Shown: positions 8,782 through 18,688, counted from the stretch's first letter. The stretch: 64,000 nt of DNA from Corynebacterium lujinxingii (GCF_014490555.1 NZ_CP061032.1:1426001-1490000); one strand, 5' to 3'. Notes: a model not told the origin generated them from the letters alone. Program-made: numbers and translations.

Positions 8782-10134
8782 ATGACCGAGTCGAACTCCA
8801 CCCCGAAACCGGGCAACATACCTTCTCCTGCCGCGATGGCGAAAAAGGGCCCGAAGCCGGGCCCGAAACCCGTCGCACCGACCATCACCCCGGCGCCGAC
8901 ACCGGCTCGCGAGAAGTCGGATCCGTCGAAGTTCGGCCGAGTCGACGACGAAGGCAACGTCTTCCTCACCCGCGGCGGCACCGAGCGCCAGATCGGCTCC
9001 TGGCAGGCAGGCACGCCTGAGGAAGGGTTGGCGCACTACGGGCAGCGTTACGACGACCTGGTCACCGAAGTCGAACTCATCGAGACGCGCCTGCGCGCCC
9101 ACCCGGAGGATGCCGACGCGATTCGTAAATCGGCCGAAGCGCTGAAGGCGTCGCTTGACGACGCCGCCGTAATCGGCGACATCGACGCCGTCGAGTCCCG
9201 CCTCGATGCCGTCATCGCCGCCTCCGCCGACGCCCGAGAGCAGGCAAAGGAGCAAAAGGCGGAGCGTCGAAAGGCAGCCATCGCCCGGAAAGAGGCCCTC
9301 GCTGCCGAGGCCGAGGACCTGGCGGAAAACTCGACCGAGTGGAAGCGCGCAGGCGACCGCATCCGCGAGATCCTCGAGGAGTGGCGCGGCATCCGCGGCA
9401 TCGACCGCGCGACCGACGACCAGCTCTGGAAGCGCTACTCCCGCGCCCGCGACAGCTTCAACCGCCGCCGTGGCTCCCACTTCGCCGAACTGGACCGCAA
9501 CCGCGCCCAAGCCAAGAAGATCAAAGAGGAGCTGGTCGAGCGCGCCGAGGCGATTCAAGACTCCACCGAGTGGGGCGAGACCGCCCGCGCCTACCGCGAC
9601 CTGATGACCGAGTGGAAGGCCGCCGGTCGCGCCCCACGCGAGGTGGACGACAAGCTCTGGGAGCGCTTCCGCGCCGCCCAGGACCACTTCTTCGAGGCAC
9701 GCAACGCAGTCAACGCCGAACGCGACCGCGAGTTCGAGGCCAACGCGGAAGCCAAGGACGCACTACTCGCCGAGTACGACGCCCTGATCGACCCGTCCAA
9801 GGGGCTTGGCGGCGCGAAGGCGAAGTTGCGCGAACTGCAGGACAAGTGGGACGAGATCGGCTATGTGCCACGCGGCCGCGTGCGCGAGTACGAGGACAAG
9901 ATCGGCCGCATTGAAAAGCGCGTGTCGGACGCCGAGGATTCCCGCTGGCGCAAGTCTGACCCGGCCCAGCAGGACAAGGTCAACCAGTTCCAGGTCAAGG
10001 CGGACGACTTCGAGCGCCAGGCCCAGGATGCCGAGGCGAAGGGCGACTCCGCTAAGGCGGCGACGCTGCGCGAGCAGGCGAAGCAGTGGCAGGAGTTTGC
10101 CGACGTCGCCGCGAAGGCCGTGAACGAGGACTAA
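8782..10134 (+). CDS. DUF349 domain-containing protein
   Basis: The 450-residue, highly charged protein starts with a disordered Pro/Lys-rich segment (KKGPKPGPKPVAP), then long helical stretches with at least two clear DUF349 repeats, each following the pattern STEW-x-E-W-x-LW-x-F/Y-x-R (about residues 190-245 and 265-320), and a third more diverged copy near 350. The C-terminus is coiled-coil-like (RQAQDAEAKGDSAKAATLREQAKQ). The molecular function of DUF349 is not established to my knowledge. AAAGGA about 8 nt before the ATG supports the start. It occupies the place of Rv2731 in the mycobacterial order. Confidence 0.85.
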   Translation: MTESNSTPKPGNIPSPAAMAKKGPKPGPKPVAPTITPAPTPAREKSDPSKFGRVDDEGNVFLTRGGTERQIGSWQAGTPEEGLAHYGQRYDDLVTEVELIETRLRAHPEDADAIRKSAEALKASLDDAAVIGDIDAVESRLDAVIAASADAREQAKEQKAERRKAAIARKEALAAEAEDLAENSTEWKRAGDRIREILEEWRGIRGIDRATDDQLWKRYSRARDSFNRRRGSHFAELDRNRAQAKKIKEELVERAEAIQDSTEWGETARAYRDLMTEWKAAGRAPREVDDKLWERFRAAQDHFFEARNAVNAERDREFEANAEAKDALLAEYDALIDPSKGLGGAKAKLRELQDKWDEIGYVPRGRVREYEDKIGRIEKRVSDAEDSRWRKSDPAQQDKVNQFQVKADDFERQAQDAEAKGDSAKAATLREQAKQWQEFADVAAKAVNED

Positions 10135-11205
10135 TTGCTTCACGCCCAACAGTTTGTCCCCCGCCCTGGCTCGTCGGAGGCAGTGGTCGGGGGATACGCC
10201 TTTTCCGCCACCCTTGCCATCCAGGACATCACGGGGCTTGCCACCTCCGGGGTGTCCGCCTCGCACATCGCGAAGCGGCTCGAACCGTCTACCGAGTCCG
10301 AAGCGATCCTGTTCGCGCTCACGTCCGAGCAGCCGCTGCGCCCCGTGACCGATTTGGGCTACCGCGAACTTTTCGACGACGACCTCGACCACACCGAAGC
10401 ATGGCTCTTTGTCTCCCTGCCGCTGCTAGAAGACCGCCAGGTGATCGAGGCGAACTTCACCTTCGACTCCGAGATCGCGCCGCTTCCCGGCGAGCCCGTC
10501 CCCACCGAACCGTGGGTGGCGGCACTGTCGCTTCTCGACGACCTGTCGACCCGCTTGGGCCGCCCCATCTGCCAACTCTGGGTGACGCACTCCCCCGGCG
10601 ACGACACCCCGCCGGGCGTGGTCGAGGCCGGCTACACCGCCGCATTCCGGGAAGACCAAGCGACCTTCGAGATCGCGGGTTTGGATTCACTTCCTGCACT
10701 CGCACCCGCCGAGTTTGCGGTGATTGAGGGGCCCGGCTTTTTCTCGCGCCGCAAAGCCGGACCGCAGGAAGTGGAGCAGTTCTCTAGCCTGCTCACCGCG
10801 GCCTCTCGCGACTATCCGCGCGGCGAATTGATCATGGACACCATCGACTGGGACCTTGCGCGCATCCGCGACGCCGGTGCGCGTCTCAAGGATCGCGGCG
10901 GGGCGCAGCTGACCGGGCTCGCCTACGTCGACGGTGTCATCGTCGGCTTATGTGAAGTCGTGCGCTTCCATGCCGACGACGCATCCGTGTGCGAACTTGG
11001 GTTGGTCTACGTACTCCCCGAGCACCGCGGTCGCGGCATCGGCGCTGCCATGCTGCGCGCATCGCTTTCGCGCGCGAAGGAAGTCTGGGAGGACCTGGAA
11101 ACCGCCTACTGCTCCTACCCCGCCGACTCCCCCGCGGCGAACGCCATCATGCGGGGGCTGGACGCGGAGGTGGTTTCTTCCACCACCGCGTGGCAGAAAC
11201 GGTAG
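10135..11205 (+). CDS. GNAT-family N-acetyltransferase
   Basis: The 356-residue protein has a C-terminal GNAT domain with the acetyl-CoA motif LGLVYVLPEHRGRGIGAAML (about 285-304). The N-terminal 200 residues look like a second, degenerate GNAT-like or substrate domain. The substrate is unknown. The TTG start follows the TAA of the DUF349 gene without any gap, with GAGGA 4 nt before it inside the upstream gene. The two genes are therefore almost certainly co-translated. Confidence 0.78.
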   Translation: MLHAQQFVPRPGSSEAVVGGYAFSATLAIQDITGLATSGVSASHIAKRLEPSTESEAILFALTSEQPLRPVTDLGYRELFDDDLDHTEAWLFVSLPLLEDRQVIEANFTFDSEIAPLPGEPVPTEPWVAALSLLDDLSTRLGRPICQLWVTHSPGDDTPPGVVEAGYTAAFREDQATFEIAGLDSLPALAPAEFAVIEGPGFFSRRKAGPQEVEQFSSLLTAASRDYPRGELIMDTIDWDLARIRDAGARLKDRGGAQLTGLAYVDGVIVGLCEVVRFHADDASVCELGLVYVLPEHRGRGIGAAMLRASLSRAKEVWEDLETAYCSYPADSPAANAIMRGLDAEVVSSTTAWQKR

Positions 11206-11223
11206 GCAACGCGCTCACCTGGT

Positions 11224-11312
11224 AAATGCCGATATCGGCGTTTGCAAGGTGAGCTGCCACAAAAGCCCAGGTCGCGGATTGGCGGTCGCGCTAAACGCCG
11301 ATATCGGCTTTT
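11224..11312. repeat. Pair of 20-bp GATATC palindromes spaced 69 bp (locus 1)
   Basis: Two imperfect palindromes, 11224-11243 (AAATGCCGATATCGGCGTTT) and 11293-11312 (AAACGCCGATATCGGCTTTT), lie between the convergent GNAT and membrane-protein genes. The same element with the same 69-bp spacing recurs at 58481-58569. The interior between the palindromes is not clearly conserved. The function is unknown: the exact spacing suggests a protein-binding architecture rather than a terminator. Confidence 0.8.
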
Positions 11313-11346
11313 GCGGGCTGGGTGCCCCGCCCCGAGCTTCTACGCG

Positions 11347-11961
11347 TTAGTCCAAGGATTTGCGGTGTCGCTCTGCTGCGCGGGCACGGCGGTCGTCGAT
11401 AAGCAGAGGGTTTTCCTGCTCCCTGGTCGCGGCGCGCTGCGCCAGCGCCACCTCATCCTTGCCTTGTGCCTCGGCGCGCTGCTTAGCGGCGGCCGCCTGC
11501 TCCTCGTTGCGCGACAGAATCAGAGGGAACACCGTGAACACCACGATCACTGCCGCGAGCAGGACCAGGTAGTAGCCGGGGCCACGGCTGATGCCGGAGG
11601 CGTTGGAGTTGCGCAGCCAGATGCCAAGCACGGAGTAGACCAGCGAGACAGTGGTGACCATCCACGCTGGTACTGCGAGTGCGAAGCGCTGCGTGGCAAC
11701 GGCAAGTGTGGTCAGGACACCGACGCCGATAAGCGAGATCCACGCGAAGACGTACTCCGTGATCGCAGTTTGGGCGTCCCTCGCCGCGTCAGTGGCGGCG
11801 AGCACCTGCCACAGCGACGCCCCGCCGACGAACGGCAGGAACAGCGCCACCAAATAGATGGCTAACGCGGCGGCGAGCACCCAGCGTTTCGCGCCCATGT
11901 CCACGGTGGATGCGGCGTTCTTCTCCGCGCGGGCAAGGGATTCGGTGTTGGGCTGCGTCAT
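11347..11961 (-). CDS. Conserved membrane protein (Rv2732c-like position)
   Basis: The 204-residue product has four hydrophobic helices (WVLAAALAIYLVALFLPFV, AWISLIGVGVLTTLAVA, ALAVPAWMVTTVSLVYSVLG, YLVLLAAVIVVFTVFPLIL) and a charged, helical C-terminal tail of about 50 residues. No function is known to me. In mycobacteria a similar protein sits between the DUF349 gene and miaB; here the ABC-two-component cassette separates it from miaB. The ATG at 11961 has AGGG about 12 nt upstream; a GTG at 11970 is an alternative. Confidence 0.7.
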   Translation of the reverse strand: MTQPNTESLARAEKNAASTVDMGAKRWVLAAALAIYLVALFLPFVGGASLWQVLAATDAARDAQTAITEYVFAWISLIGVGVLTTLAVATQRFALAVPAWMVTTVSLVYSVLGIWLRNSNASGISRGPGYYLVLLAAVIVVFTVFPLILSRNEEQAAAAKQRAEAQGKDEVALAQRAATREQENPLLIDDRRARAAERHRKSLD

Positions 11962-12002
11962 GACAGTCACTGTAGCCCTTAGTGCCTGCTATTGATTAGC
12001 AG

Positions 12003-14438
12003 CTACTGCGCGAGCGCCGCAGCCGGCGGAATAGCCGCGGCCCGGCGCGCCGGTAGCACTGCTCCAATCGCCGAAGCAGCGAGCAAGCCCACCACCAGTG
12101 CGGCGAACGAAGCCCACGGGATCGCTGTCACAACATGGAGCTTCTCGCCTCCTAGTAGCGCATTCGCCCCAGTAACGCCGAAGAGCACTCCGAATACCAC
12201 GCCAATGAGTCCAGCAGCGAGAGCGAGCAGCAACGTCTCAGTCAGAACCATCCCTGTAATTTGGGTGCGCCGGGCTCCAAGGGCACGAAGCAGACCTATT
12301 TCTCGATAGCGCTCGGTAACTGAAAGCGCAACGGTGTTGGATAGTCCCACTACTGCAATGACCAGCGCAACAGCGAGAAACGCGAGTCCGAGCGCAACGA
12401 ATCGTGTGAGTTCCGCATCCGCCTCGAGGCGTTGGACGGCCGGGCTGTTCAGCGTTGCCACACCGGGTAGCTCGCCAATCGCATCCGCCGCGTCAAGTGG
12501 GTCAGCTCCGGGCACCCCCTTCACCCACACGTTGGGCGTAGACACCGCGAATCGTGCAAGATCCGATTGGTGCACGATGCCCATCAGAGGCGCGCCTTCG
12601 ATAACCGTGATGTCGAAGGGGTGTGCATTGCCAGACTGACGGAGGGTGACGGTGACTAGCCCTGACCCCGCAGTGGTCTCCGGTGTGGGTGGCAAAATGA
12701 TCGTCCCTGGCTCGGGTTCAGGGATGATCGCGTCGGTGCGAAGCACGCTACCTAGCTGCGGGGTCCACGCTGCCACGGTCATCGGACCGTCACTATCCGG
12801 CGATGCAGCGAACTCCGCGTCAAGCACGACGTCTGACACGACGGCAGTATTTGCAACCTGGGGAAGCTGACTCACGCGGTTGCCTAGCTCCACAGGGTTG
12901 TCCGTGTCTCCGGCTGGAGTGACAATGATGTCGGTTGGTGTCGCAGCCTCGACAATTTCGCCCAACGTGGCCTGGGCCGTAGCGCTTCCGGAGAGCAACG
13001 CTGCCATTAATGTCGCCCCTAGCCACACTGCCGCTGCGGTGGCGTCAGATCGCCCGGGGTGGCGCCGCAGCTGCTCGCTGGCAAGCGCCGCGTGCGCTCC
13101 CCCTCGAGCAATTGCTATCCGGCCGAAACCCAGTGCCGTACTCGTAAAGATTTGCGCTCCAGGGCTCAACAAGCCGGCACATGCGAGGAGCGCTCCTGTG
13201 ATCACCAGGGCCAGCGACTGAGTGGCCCCGCCGGTGACGGTCACAGCTATCCCGGTGAAGACGAGCAACACCGCTAACACCGTGCGCGAACCACCCCCAC
13301 CACGAGAACCGCCAGATGTCCGGACTGCTGGCTCCGTAAGACGAAGGGCTTCGACTGGCGCGACACGAGTTGCCCGTCGAGCCGGCCTCACAGACGACAA
13401 CACGCTAGGAAAAACTCCAGCAGCCAATCCAAGCGCGATCAGCCGCATCCAGAATCCCGCATCTGCTGACGCGGCAGGCATCCCCTTCAGCGCCAAAACC
13501 CCGGCAACCACGCCAAGTGCGATTCCGCCCGCCGCACCAAGTGCGCCGGCGACAGCGGCGCTGGCAATTACCGACGTAAACACCTGGCTTCGCAAAGCAC
13601 CTATGCTCCGCAGTAGCGCAATCTCCCTCGTACGGCGTGCAAGCTGAAGTCTGTAGTTGTTACCAACCACCACGAGCGCAGCAAGTAAGGCGACAGCGGC
13701 AAGCAGATGCAGCGCGAGCATTACAGTTTGTGTGCCAGCTTCGTACTTCGACGCGTTCGCAGCAACGTATTCGCTGCTGCTCTCGACTCGCGCGGTAGTG
13801 CCAAATTGAGCAACTTTCTCGGCAACCTGTGCCCGAACATCGTCGACGCTGCCGCTTGCATGAACAAATGCCGCGTTGCTTCCCGCGATCCCCAACAGCC
13901 GCTGAGCGGCACTGCGCGAACACAGAAGCGTGGGCAGGGACGGCTCCATCGCCGCGCCGGGGTCAGCCTCCGCGGTGCCGACAACGACAATGGTTTCGGA
14001 ACCGCCCCCGTTATTCTTGAGGTTGATCTCGGCGCCGGGCAGATAACGCATCGGCTTTCCTGGGGTTTCCACAATGACCGACTCTTTGTCACTGGTGGGC
14101 ATACGCCCCGCAGTGAGGCGAAACAACGTGTCGTCGAGAAGCGATTGCACTCCGATGGCTGCGCCTATTTCATCGTCGACCACCGCGATACCGGCAGTCT
14201 GTTCTTCGACCTTCTCTACTCCTGGCACTGCCCTGATCCCTCCAACGAGATCTGAGGGCAATGCCGAGTCAGCACCGGTGAGTGTGACAATGAGGTCAGC
14301 GTCGCCGGTTGCGGTGCGCACGGCTCGCTCGAGATCTCCGCGTACACCTGCTTGGAGGAAAACGGTAAATGTCACGAGCGCTGTAGCAAACAGGGCAGCG
14401 ATTAAGTTCGCTGGCGAAGTGCGAGAGATACGGAGCAC
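12003..14438 (-). CDS. ABC transporter permease with two FtsX-type domains
   Basis: The 811-residue protein has an N-terminal helix (after MLRISRTSPANL), a large extracytoplasmic domain, three helices with the FtsX signature LLRSIGALRSQV (about 270-350), a linker, another extracytoplasmic domain and a second FtsX block (ALSVTERYREIGLLRALGARRTQI, about 690-800). This is the MacB/LolCE-like type VII superfamily layout, typically for lipoprotein or antimicrobial-peptide transport and sensing. The start is GTG, 1 nt after the ATPase stop. The two-component genes next to it suggest a peptide or cell-envelope stress detoxification module. Confidence 0.88.
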   Translation of the reverse strand: MLRISRTSPANLIAALFATALVTFTVFLQAGVRGDLERAVRTATGDADLIVTLTGADSALPSDLVGGIRAVPGVEKVEEQTAGIAVVDDEIGAAIGVQSLLDDTLFRLTAGRMPTSDKESVIVETPGKPMRYLPGAEINLKNNGGGSETIVVVGTAEADPGAAMEPSLPTLLCSRSAAQRLLGIAGSNAAFVHASGSVDDVRAQVAEKVAQFGTTARVESSSEYVAANASKYEAGTQTVMLALHLLAAVALLAALVVVGNNYRLQLARRTREIALLRSIGALRSQVFTSVIASAAVAGALGAAGGIALGVVAGVLALKGMPAASADAGFWMRLIALGLAAGVFPSVLSSVRPARRATRVAPVEALRLTEPAVRTSGGSRGGGGSRTVLAVLLVFTGIAVTVTGGATQSLALVITGALLACAGLLSPGAQIFTSTALGFGRIAIARGGAHAALASEQLRRHPGRSDATAAAVWLGATLMAALLSGSATAQATLGEIVEAATPTDIIVTPAGDTDNPVELGNRVSQLPQVANTAVVSDVVLDAEFAASPDSDGPMTVAAWTPQLGSVLRTDAIIPEPEPGTIILPPTPETTAGSGLVTVTLRQSGNAHPFDITVIEGAPLMGIVHQSDLARFAVSTPNVWVKGVPGADPLDAADAIGELPGVATLNSPAVQRLEADAELTRFVALGLAFLAVALVIAVVGLSNTVALSVTERYREIGLLRALGARRTQITGMVLTETLLLALAAGLIGVVFGVLFGVTGANALLGGEKLHVVTAIPWASFAALVVGLLAASAIGAVLPARRAAAIPPAAALAQ

Positions 14439-14439
14439 G

Positions 14440-15138
14440 CTAATTCACCGGCCTGACGACAGTGTCGTTGGCAATACTGCCATCGCGAAGCTCCACGATT
14501 CGATCAGCCCATTCGGCTACGGCTGCGTCATGGGTGACCAATACGAGAGTTTGGTTGAGCTCATCCGTGAGGTGCCTTAAGAACCGGATGAGGCTCGCAC
14601 TCGTAGCTTGGTCAAGCGCGCCGGTGGGTTCATCAGCAAAGATGATGTCCGGCTGAGTAATCAGCGCGCGGGCGACAGCAACACGTTGTTGCTGTCCTCC
14701 GGAAAGCTCTGTCGGTTTGTGAGTGAGGCGGTCCTGCAAGCCCAGGATCGCCACAATGTGATCGAACCAATCCGGATCCGCCAAGCGTTTGGCCATTTTC
14801 AATGGCAAGACAATGTTGTCTCGCGCGGTGAGCGTAGGAATCAGGTTGAACGCCTGAAAAATGAACCCAATCCGGTCACGTCTAGTGATGGTGAGCTTGT
14901 CGTCGCTCATCGCGGTGAGCTCGTCGCCGTCCAGTACGACCCGTCCCGCGTCCACGGTGTCCAGACCCGCAGCGCACTGTAGAAGCGTGGATTTGCCGGA
15001 ACCGGAAGGGCCCATAATTGCGAGGAATTGCCCACGAGGAACATCCAAACTCACCCGATCAAGCGCTCGAACCGCGCCCGCACCCGTGCCGTAGGTTTTC
15101 TCTACTGCGTGGATGTGCAGCAAGGGAGAAGGTGTCAT
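14440..15138 (-). CDS. ABC transporter ATP-binding protein (MacB/LolD type)
   Basis: The 232-residue ATPase powers the adjacent permease. It shows Walker [13 protein letters not shown] (about 42-53), signature [15 protein letters not shown], Walker [13 protein letters not shown] and the switch His in VTHD. The N-terminus [14 protein letters not shown] is typical. The ATG at 15138 is the best family start; the open frame runs 20 codons further but crosses the palindrome at 15139-15153. No good ribosome binding site precedes 15138, so leaderless translation is possible. Confidence 0.9.
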   Translation of the reverse strand: MTPSPLLHIHAVEKTYGTGAGAVRALDRVSLDVPRGQFLAIMGPSGSGKSTLLQCAAGLDTVDAGRVVLDGDELTAMSDDKLTITRRDRIGFIFQAFNLIPTLTARDNIVLPLKMAKRLADPDWFDHIVAILGLQDRLTHKPTELSGGQQQRVAVARALITQPDIIFADEPTGALDQATSASLIRFLRHLTDELNQTLVLVTHDAAVAEWADRIVELRDGSIANDTVVRPVN

Positions 15139-15153
15139 GGGGACAGTGTCCCC
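15139..15153. promoter_or_regulatory. Perfect palindrome GGGGACA-g-TGTCCCC touching the ABC start codon
   Basis: A 7-bp inverted repeat with a 1-bp centre ends directly at the ATG of the ATPase gene in the divergent gap with the histidine kinase gene. It is a good operator candidate, possibly for the adjacent LuxR-type regulator, and would block initiation or cover the -10 region (GACACT lies inside it). Confidence 0.5.
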
Positions 15154-15248
15154 GACGCCGACGCGCCCCCACATCGGCCTGCAGTACACAAATTCCATCT
15201 ACTGCAGGAGGATGTATTGCGTACCAACGACGGAGGACAATACAGAAC

Positions 15249-16478
15249 ATGGTTGAGGATCTCGCCAAACGCGTCAAAGCCCACCCAATGGTGTGGGGCT
15301 GCATAGTTGCGACGCTTTCCCTCCCGTTACTCACGATCGGAGCACTATCCCGGTACCCGCTCCCCGACGAGTGGCCTAATCTTTTTCTAGCAATGGCGTT
15401 CACCCTGCCCCTGGTATTCCTGTTCGCCATGCCGGAACTCACCGTGATACTCAGCGTCCCCGCGCTCGTGGGCCAGGTGTTTCTGGGCCGGCTCGCGGAG
15501 GCCGCGGATCTCACCTCCGGCAACGTCGTCCCGCTCGTCGGACTGTGCGCCATCGCTATTCGTCGAGAATCGAAGACCACACGCTGGTGGACTGTGGCAT
15601 CAGTGCTCGCGATGACCGTCCACACATGGTTCCGGTGGAACAGTTCGACACTTCGGCCAGCACGCACGCTCGTCGATTGGGTTCTCGATCCGATCCCGGT
15701 GCTGTTCGTTTCCGCGATCCCGGTGATCGGTGCCGTGTTGATTGGTGTGGTTGTCCGCATGCATCGAGAGCGCACAACCATGCTCGCCGTCCAAGCAGCG
15801 CAAACCGAACGCGACCATCGCCTCACCACTCAACTCGCCGTAGAACAGGAACGATCGCGCATCGCAGCAGACCTCCACGACATACTCGCCCACTCCCTGT
15901 CAGTCATCGCAGTACAGACGGATGCTGCGGCACATGTGCTCAAACAGTCTCGCAACTCGCCATCCGATGCCTTTGATGCAATCAGTGCCGCACACGCGGC
16001 CGCTGTGCAGGCTCTGCAGGACACCCGCAACCTGGTTCGTGCAGTCGGTTCTGAGACCGAAGGCCACGCCCCACAGCCCACGCTGGGGCAACTTGCTGAC
16101 CTGGTGCGATCGTGCGACCCCACGGGTAAGCGCTTCGAGCTTGTCGGTACCGACGACCTCTCAACAGCCCCGCTGTCGCCCTCTGCCCAGGTCGCGTTGT
16201 ACCGCATCGTGCAAGAGTCACTCACAAATGTCATGCGCCACGCCGGTGAAGGGGCCCAAGCGCGCGTAGCCGTCACCGAAGTGGGTGAGCACTTCCGCGT
16301 CGAAATCGTCGATAGTGGCACTTCCCTCCAAACCGACGACTCCCGCGGCAATGGAATTGCGAACATGACCCAGCGAGCTCGAAGCGTGGGAGGGAAGCTT
16401 GTTGCGGGCCCACGGGCCGAGGGAGGCTTCTCTGTGGTCGCACAGGTGCCGATTGCAACCCAGGAGGTCAAGGCATGA
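15249..16478 (+). CDS. Two-component sensor histidine kinase (NarL/HisKA_3 class)
   Basis: The 409-residue protein has four to five N-terminal membrane helices (about 14-170) without a sizeable external domain, a coiled segment, then the dimerisation and phosphoacceptor motif ERSRIAADLHDILAHSLS with His210, and a C-terminal ATPase domain with QVALYRIVQESLTNVMRHA (N box), DSG and GNGIANM (G boxes). It should phosphorylate the response regulator encoded next. CGGAGGA 11 nt upstream of the ATG sets the start; longer frames upstream overlap the promoter and the ABC gene. Intramembrane-type sensing is inferred from the missing sensor domain. Confidence 0.9.
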   Translation: MVEDLAKRVKAHPMVWGCIVATLSLPLLTIGALSRYPLPDEWPNLFLAMAFTLPLVFLFAMPELTVILSVPALVGQVFLGRLAEAADLTSGNVVPLVGLCAIAIRRESKTTRWWTVASVLAMTVHTWFRWNSSTLRPARTLVDWVLDPIPVLFVSAIPVIGAVLIGVVVRMHRERTTMLAVQAAQTERDHRLTTQLAVEQERSRIAADLHDILAHSLSVIAVQTDAAAHVLKQSRNSPSDAFDAISAAHAAAVQALQDTRNLVRAVGSETEGHAPQPTLGQLADLVRSCDPTGKRFELVGTDDLSTAPLSPSAQVALYRIVQESLTNVMRHAGEGAQARVAVTEVGEHFRVEIVDSGTSLQTDDSRGNGIANMTQRARSVGGKLVAGPRAEGGFSVVAQVPIATQEVKA

Positions 16479-17143
16479 TTCGCGTCTTGCTTGTCGACGA
16501 CCAAGAATTGGTACGAACCGGCTTTCGCTTAGTGCTTAGCACCGCGCCGGATATCGAGGTGGTCGGCGAGGCTGCAAACGGCAACGAAGCACTCGAACTG
16601 CTCGAGAGCGGGTTGGCCGTGGACGTGTGTTGCATGGATATACGCATGCCGCACATGGACGGGATTGGAGCGACGCAAAAAATCACCGTAGCTGGCTACC
16701 CCACCCGCGTGATTGCTCTAACCACCTTCGATCTGGATGAATACGCCTATGAAGCACTCGCTGCAGGCGCATCAGGGTTCATGCTCAAGGACTGCGGTGC
16801 AACCGATCTCATATCGGGGATTAGGACCGTTGCCACTGGCAACGCGATGCTTGCCCCTTCGACCACTGCACGGGTGATCGATCGATTCCGCCCCCATATG
16901 GCCGCACCGAGTCCTTCCGCGCTAGCGGCCAAACTCGCAGAAGAACTCTCACCCCGCGAGCTCGAGGTGCTCACTGCCATCGCGCGGGGACAAAGCAACC
17001 AAGAAATCGCCGCATCACTGCACATGGCGGAAACAACCGTGAAAAGCCATGTCGGTCGCCTCCTGAGCAAGCTCAACGCGAGGGATAGGGTTCACCTCGT
17101 CATCATTGCGTACGATGCCGGTCTAGCCACTCCGCGGCAGTGA
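16475..17143 (+). CDS. Response regulator, NarL/LuxR family
   Basis: The 222-residue DNA-binding regulator has a receiver domain with the acidic pair D8/D9, phospho-acceptor D55 in CCMDIRMPHMDG, the conserved Thr in ALTTFD and Lys in MLKDC, followed by a LuxR helix-turn-helix (LSPRELEVLTAIARGQSNQEIA to TVKSHVGRLLSKL, about 160-205). It overlaps the kinase gene by 4 nt. Its likely target is the divergent ABC operon, where a perfect palindrome covers the start region. miaB converges from the other side 15 bp away. Confidence 0.93.
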   Translation: MIRVLLVDDQELVRTGFRLVLSTAPDIEVVGEAANGNEALELLESGLAVDVCCMDIRMPHMDGIGATQKITVAGYPTRVIALTTFDLDEYAYEALAAGASGFMLKDCGATDLISGIRTVATGNAMLAPSTTARVIDRFRPHMAAPSPSALAAKLAEELSPRELEVLTAIARGQSNQEIAASLHMAETTVKSHVGRLLSKLNARDRVHLVIIAYDAGLATPRQ

Positions 17144-17158
17144 ACCGAGGAGGCTACC

Positions 17159-18688
17159 CTAGCCACCGCAGCAGACGGAATCTGCCGGTGCGGCGGCGGG
17201 CTGGCCAATCGTTGGCAAGCCGAGCCCCACCCCCACGGGTGCAGTGGTGGGCACCTGGCCCGCAGCCGAATTGTCGCCCGCCTTGGTGCGGCGGTGGTTG
17301 CGCACGCCCGCGTCCGCAATGAGGAAGTGCGGCTTGGAATCCGTGACCGTTACGGTCACAAAGTCGCCGGGACGAATCTCGCGGTCGATCTCGCCCTCCA
17401 CAGCGAAGTGCACCAGGCGGCCGTCGCGTGCGCGCCCCGACATGCGGTGCGTTCGGTCATTCTTCCGGCCGCCCTCGGCCTGGACCAGCAGCTCCTGCTC
17501 CGTGCCGACGAGCTTCGCGTTCTCCTCCGCACTGATGCGCTCCTGCAGCTCGAGCAGACGCTCGAAACGCTCCTGCACCACGGCCTTCGGAATCTGCTGT
17601 TCCATCTCAGCTGCCGGAGTGCCGGGGCGCGGCGAATACTGGAACGTAAACGCCGAGGTAAAGCGAGATTTCTCCACGACATCGAGCGTCGCCTGGAAAT
17701 CCTCCTCCGTCTCACCCGGGAAGCCGACGATGATGTCGGTGGTAATCGATGCGTGAGGGAGCTTTTCACGCACTTCATCCAAAATGGCGAGGAACTTCTT
17801 CGAACGGTACGACCGGCGCATGTCCTTGAGCACCTTGTCCGAACCGGACTGCAGCGGCATGTGCAGCTGCGGGCACACGTTCGGCGTTTCCGCCATCGCA
17901 TCGATGACATCGGACGTGAACTCCGCCGGGTGCGGCGAGGTAAACCGCACCCGCTCAAGGCCCTCGATGTCGCCGCAGGCGCGCAGCAGCTTGGAAAACG
18001 CGGAGCGGTCGCGCTCCATCTCCTCATCGACGAAGTTCACCCCGTAGGCGTTCACATTCTGCCCGAGCAGGGTGACCTCGGAGACCCCCTGGCTCACCAG
18101 CGCCTCCACCTCCGCCAGGATGTCGCCCGGGCGGCGGTCGAGCTCCTTTCCGCGTAGCGACGGCACGATGCAGAACGTGCACGTGTTATTGCAGCCAACC
18201 GAGATGGACACCCACCCGGCGTAGGACGACTCGCGTTTCGCCGGCAGCACCGACGGGAACACCTCGAGGGATTCGACGATCTCCACCTGGGCCTCGTCCT
18301 CCACGCGTGCCCGGTCAAGCAGCGCCGGAAGCGCGGAGATGTTGTGGGTGCCGAACACCGCATCGACCCACGGCGCCTTCTCAATGACCGTGTCGCGGTC
18401 CTTCTGCGCAAGGCACCCGCCCACCGCGATCTGCATGCCAGGGTGATTCTTCTTCGTGTTTTTCAACTGCCCCAGGGAGCCGTACAGACGCTGGTCCGCA
18501 TTGTCGCGCACTGCGCAGGTATTAAACACGACCAGGTCGGGCTCAGTGTCCTTATCGGCCGCAACGTAGCCGGCGTCCTCGAGCATGCCGGACAGGCGCT
18601 CGGAGTCGTGCACGTTCATCTGGCAGCCGAACGTGCGCACCTCGTAGGTGCGCGGAGTAGAGGTTTGGGAGGTGTTCGCCGTAGTCAC
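17159..18688 (-). CDS. miaB: tRNA-2-methylthio-N6-dimethylallyladenosine synthase
   Basis: This 509-residue radical-SAM enzyme adds a methylthio group to C2 of the MiaA-modified A37. Visible are the N-terminal cluster cysteines ([31 protein letters not shown]), the radical-SAM triad [11 protein letters not shown], and a TRAM domain near 380-440. The C-terminus has about 60 extra residues after TRAM, ending in the short Cys pair VCCGG, which is not part of the core. Its neighbours recX and recA follow the Corynebacterium/Mycobacterium order. Confidence 0.95.
   Translation of the reverse strand: MTTANTSQTSTPRTYEVRTFGCQMNVHDSERLSGMLEDAGYVAADKDTEPDLVVFNTCAVRDNADQRLYGSLGQLKNTKKNHPGMQIAVGGCLAQKDRDTVIEKAPWVDAVFGTHNISALPALLDRARVEDEAQVEIVESLEVFPSVLPAKRESSYAGWVSISVGCNNTCTFCIVPSLRGKELDRRPGDILAEVEALVSQGVSEVTLLGQNVNAYGVNFVDEEMERDRSAFSKLLRACGDIEGLERVRFTSPHPAEFTSDVIDAMAETPNVCPQLHMPLQSGSDKVLKDMRRSYRSKKFLAILDEVREKLPHASITTDIIVGFPGETEEDFQATLDVVEKSRFTSAFTFQYSPRPGTPAAEMEQQIPKAVVQERFERLLELQERISAEENAKLVGTEQELLVQAEGGRKNDRTHRMSGRARDGRLVHFAVEGEIDREIRPGDFVTVTVTDSKPHFLIADAGVRNHRRTKAGDNSAAGQVPTTAPVGVGLGLPTIGQPAAAPADSVCCGG

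Noticed and set aside
15212..15256. A 14-residue leader peptide (starting MYCVPTT) overlapping the histidine kinase start
   Set aside because: The GGAGG directly touches its ATG, too close to act as a ribosome binding site, and the peptide shows no attenuator-like features.
17159..17200. Selenocysteine-like or metal-binding role for the VCCGG end of MiaB
   Set aside because: Two adjacent cysteines at an otherwise low-complexity tail are too little evidence and the tail is outside the conserved MiaB core.
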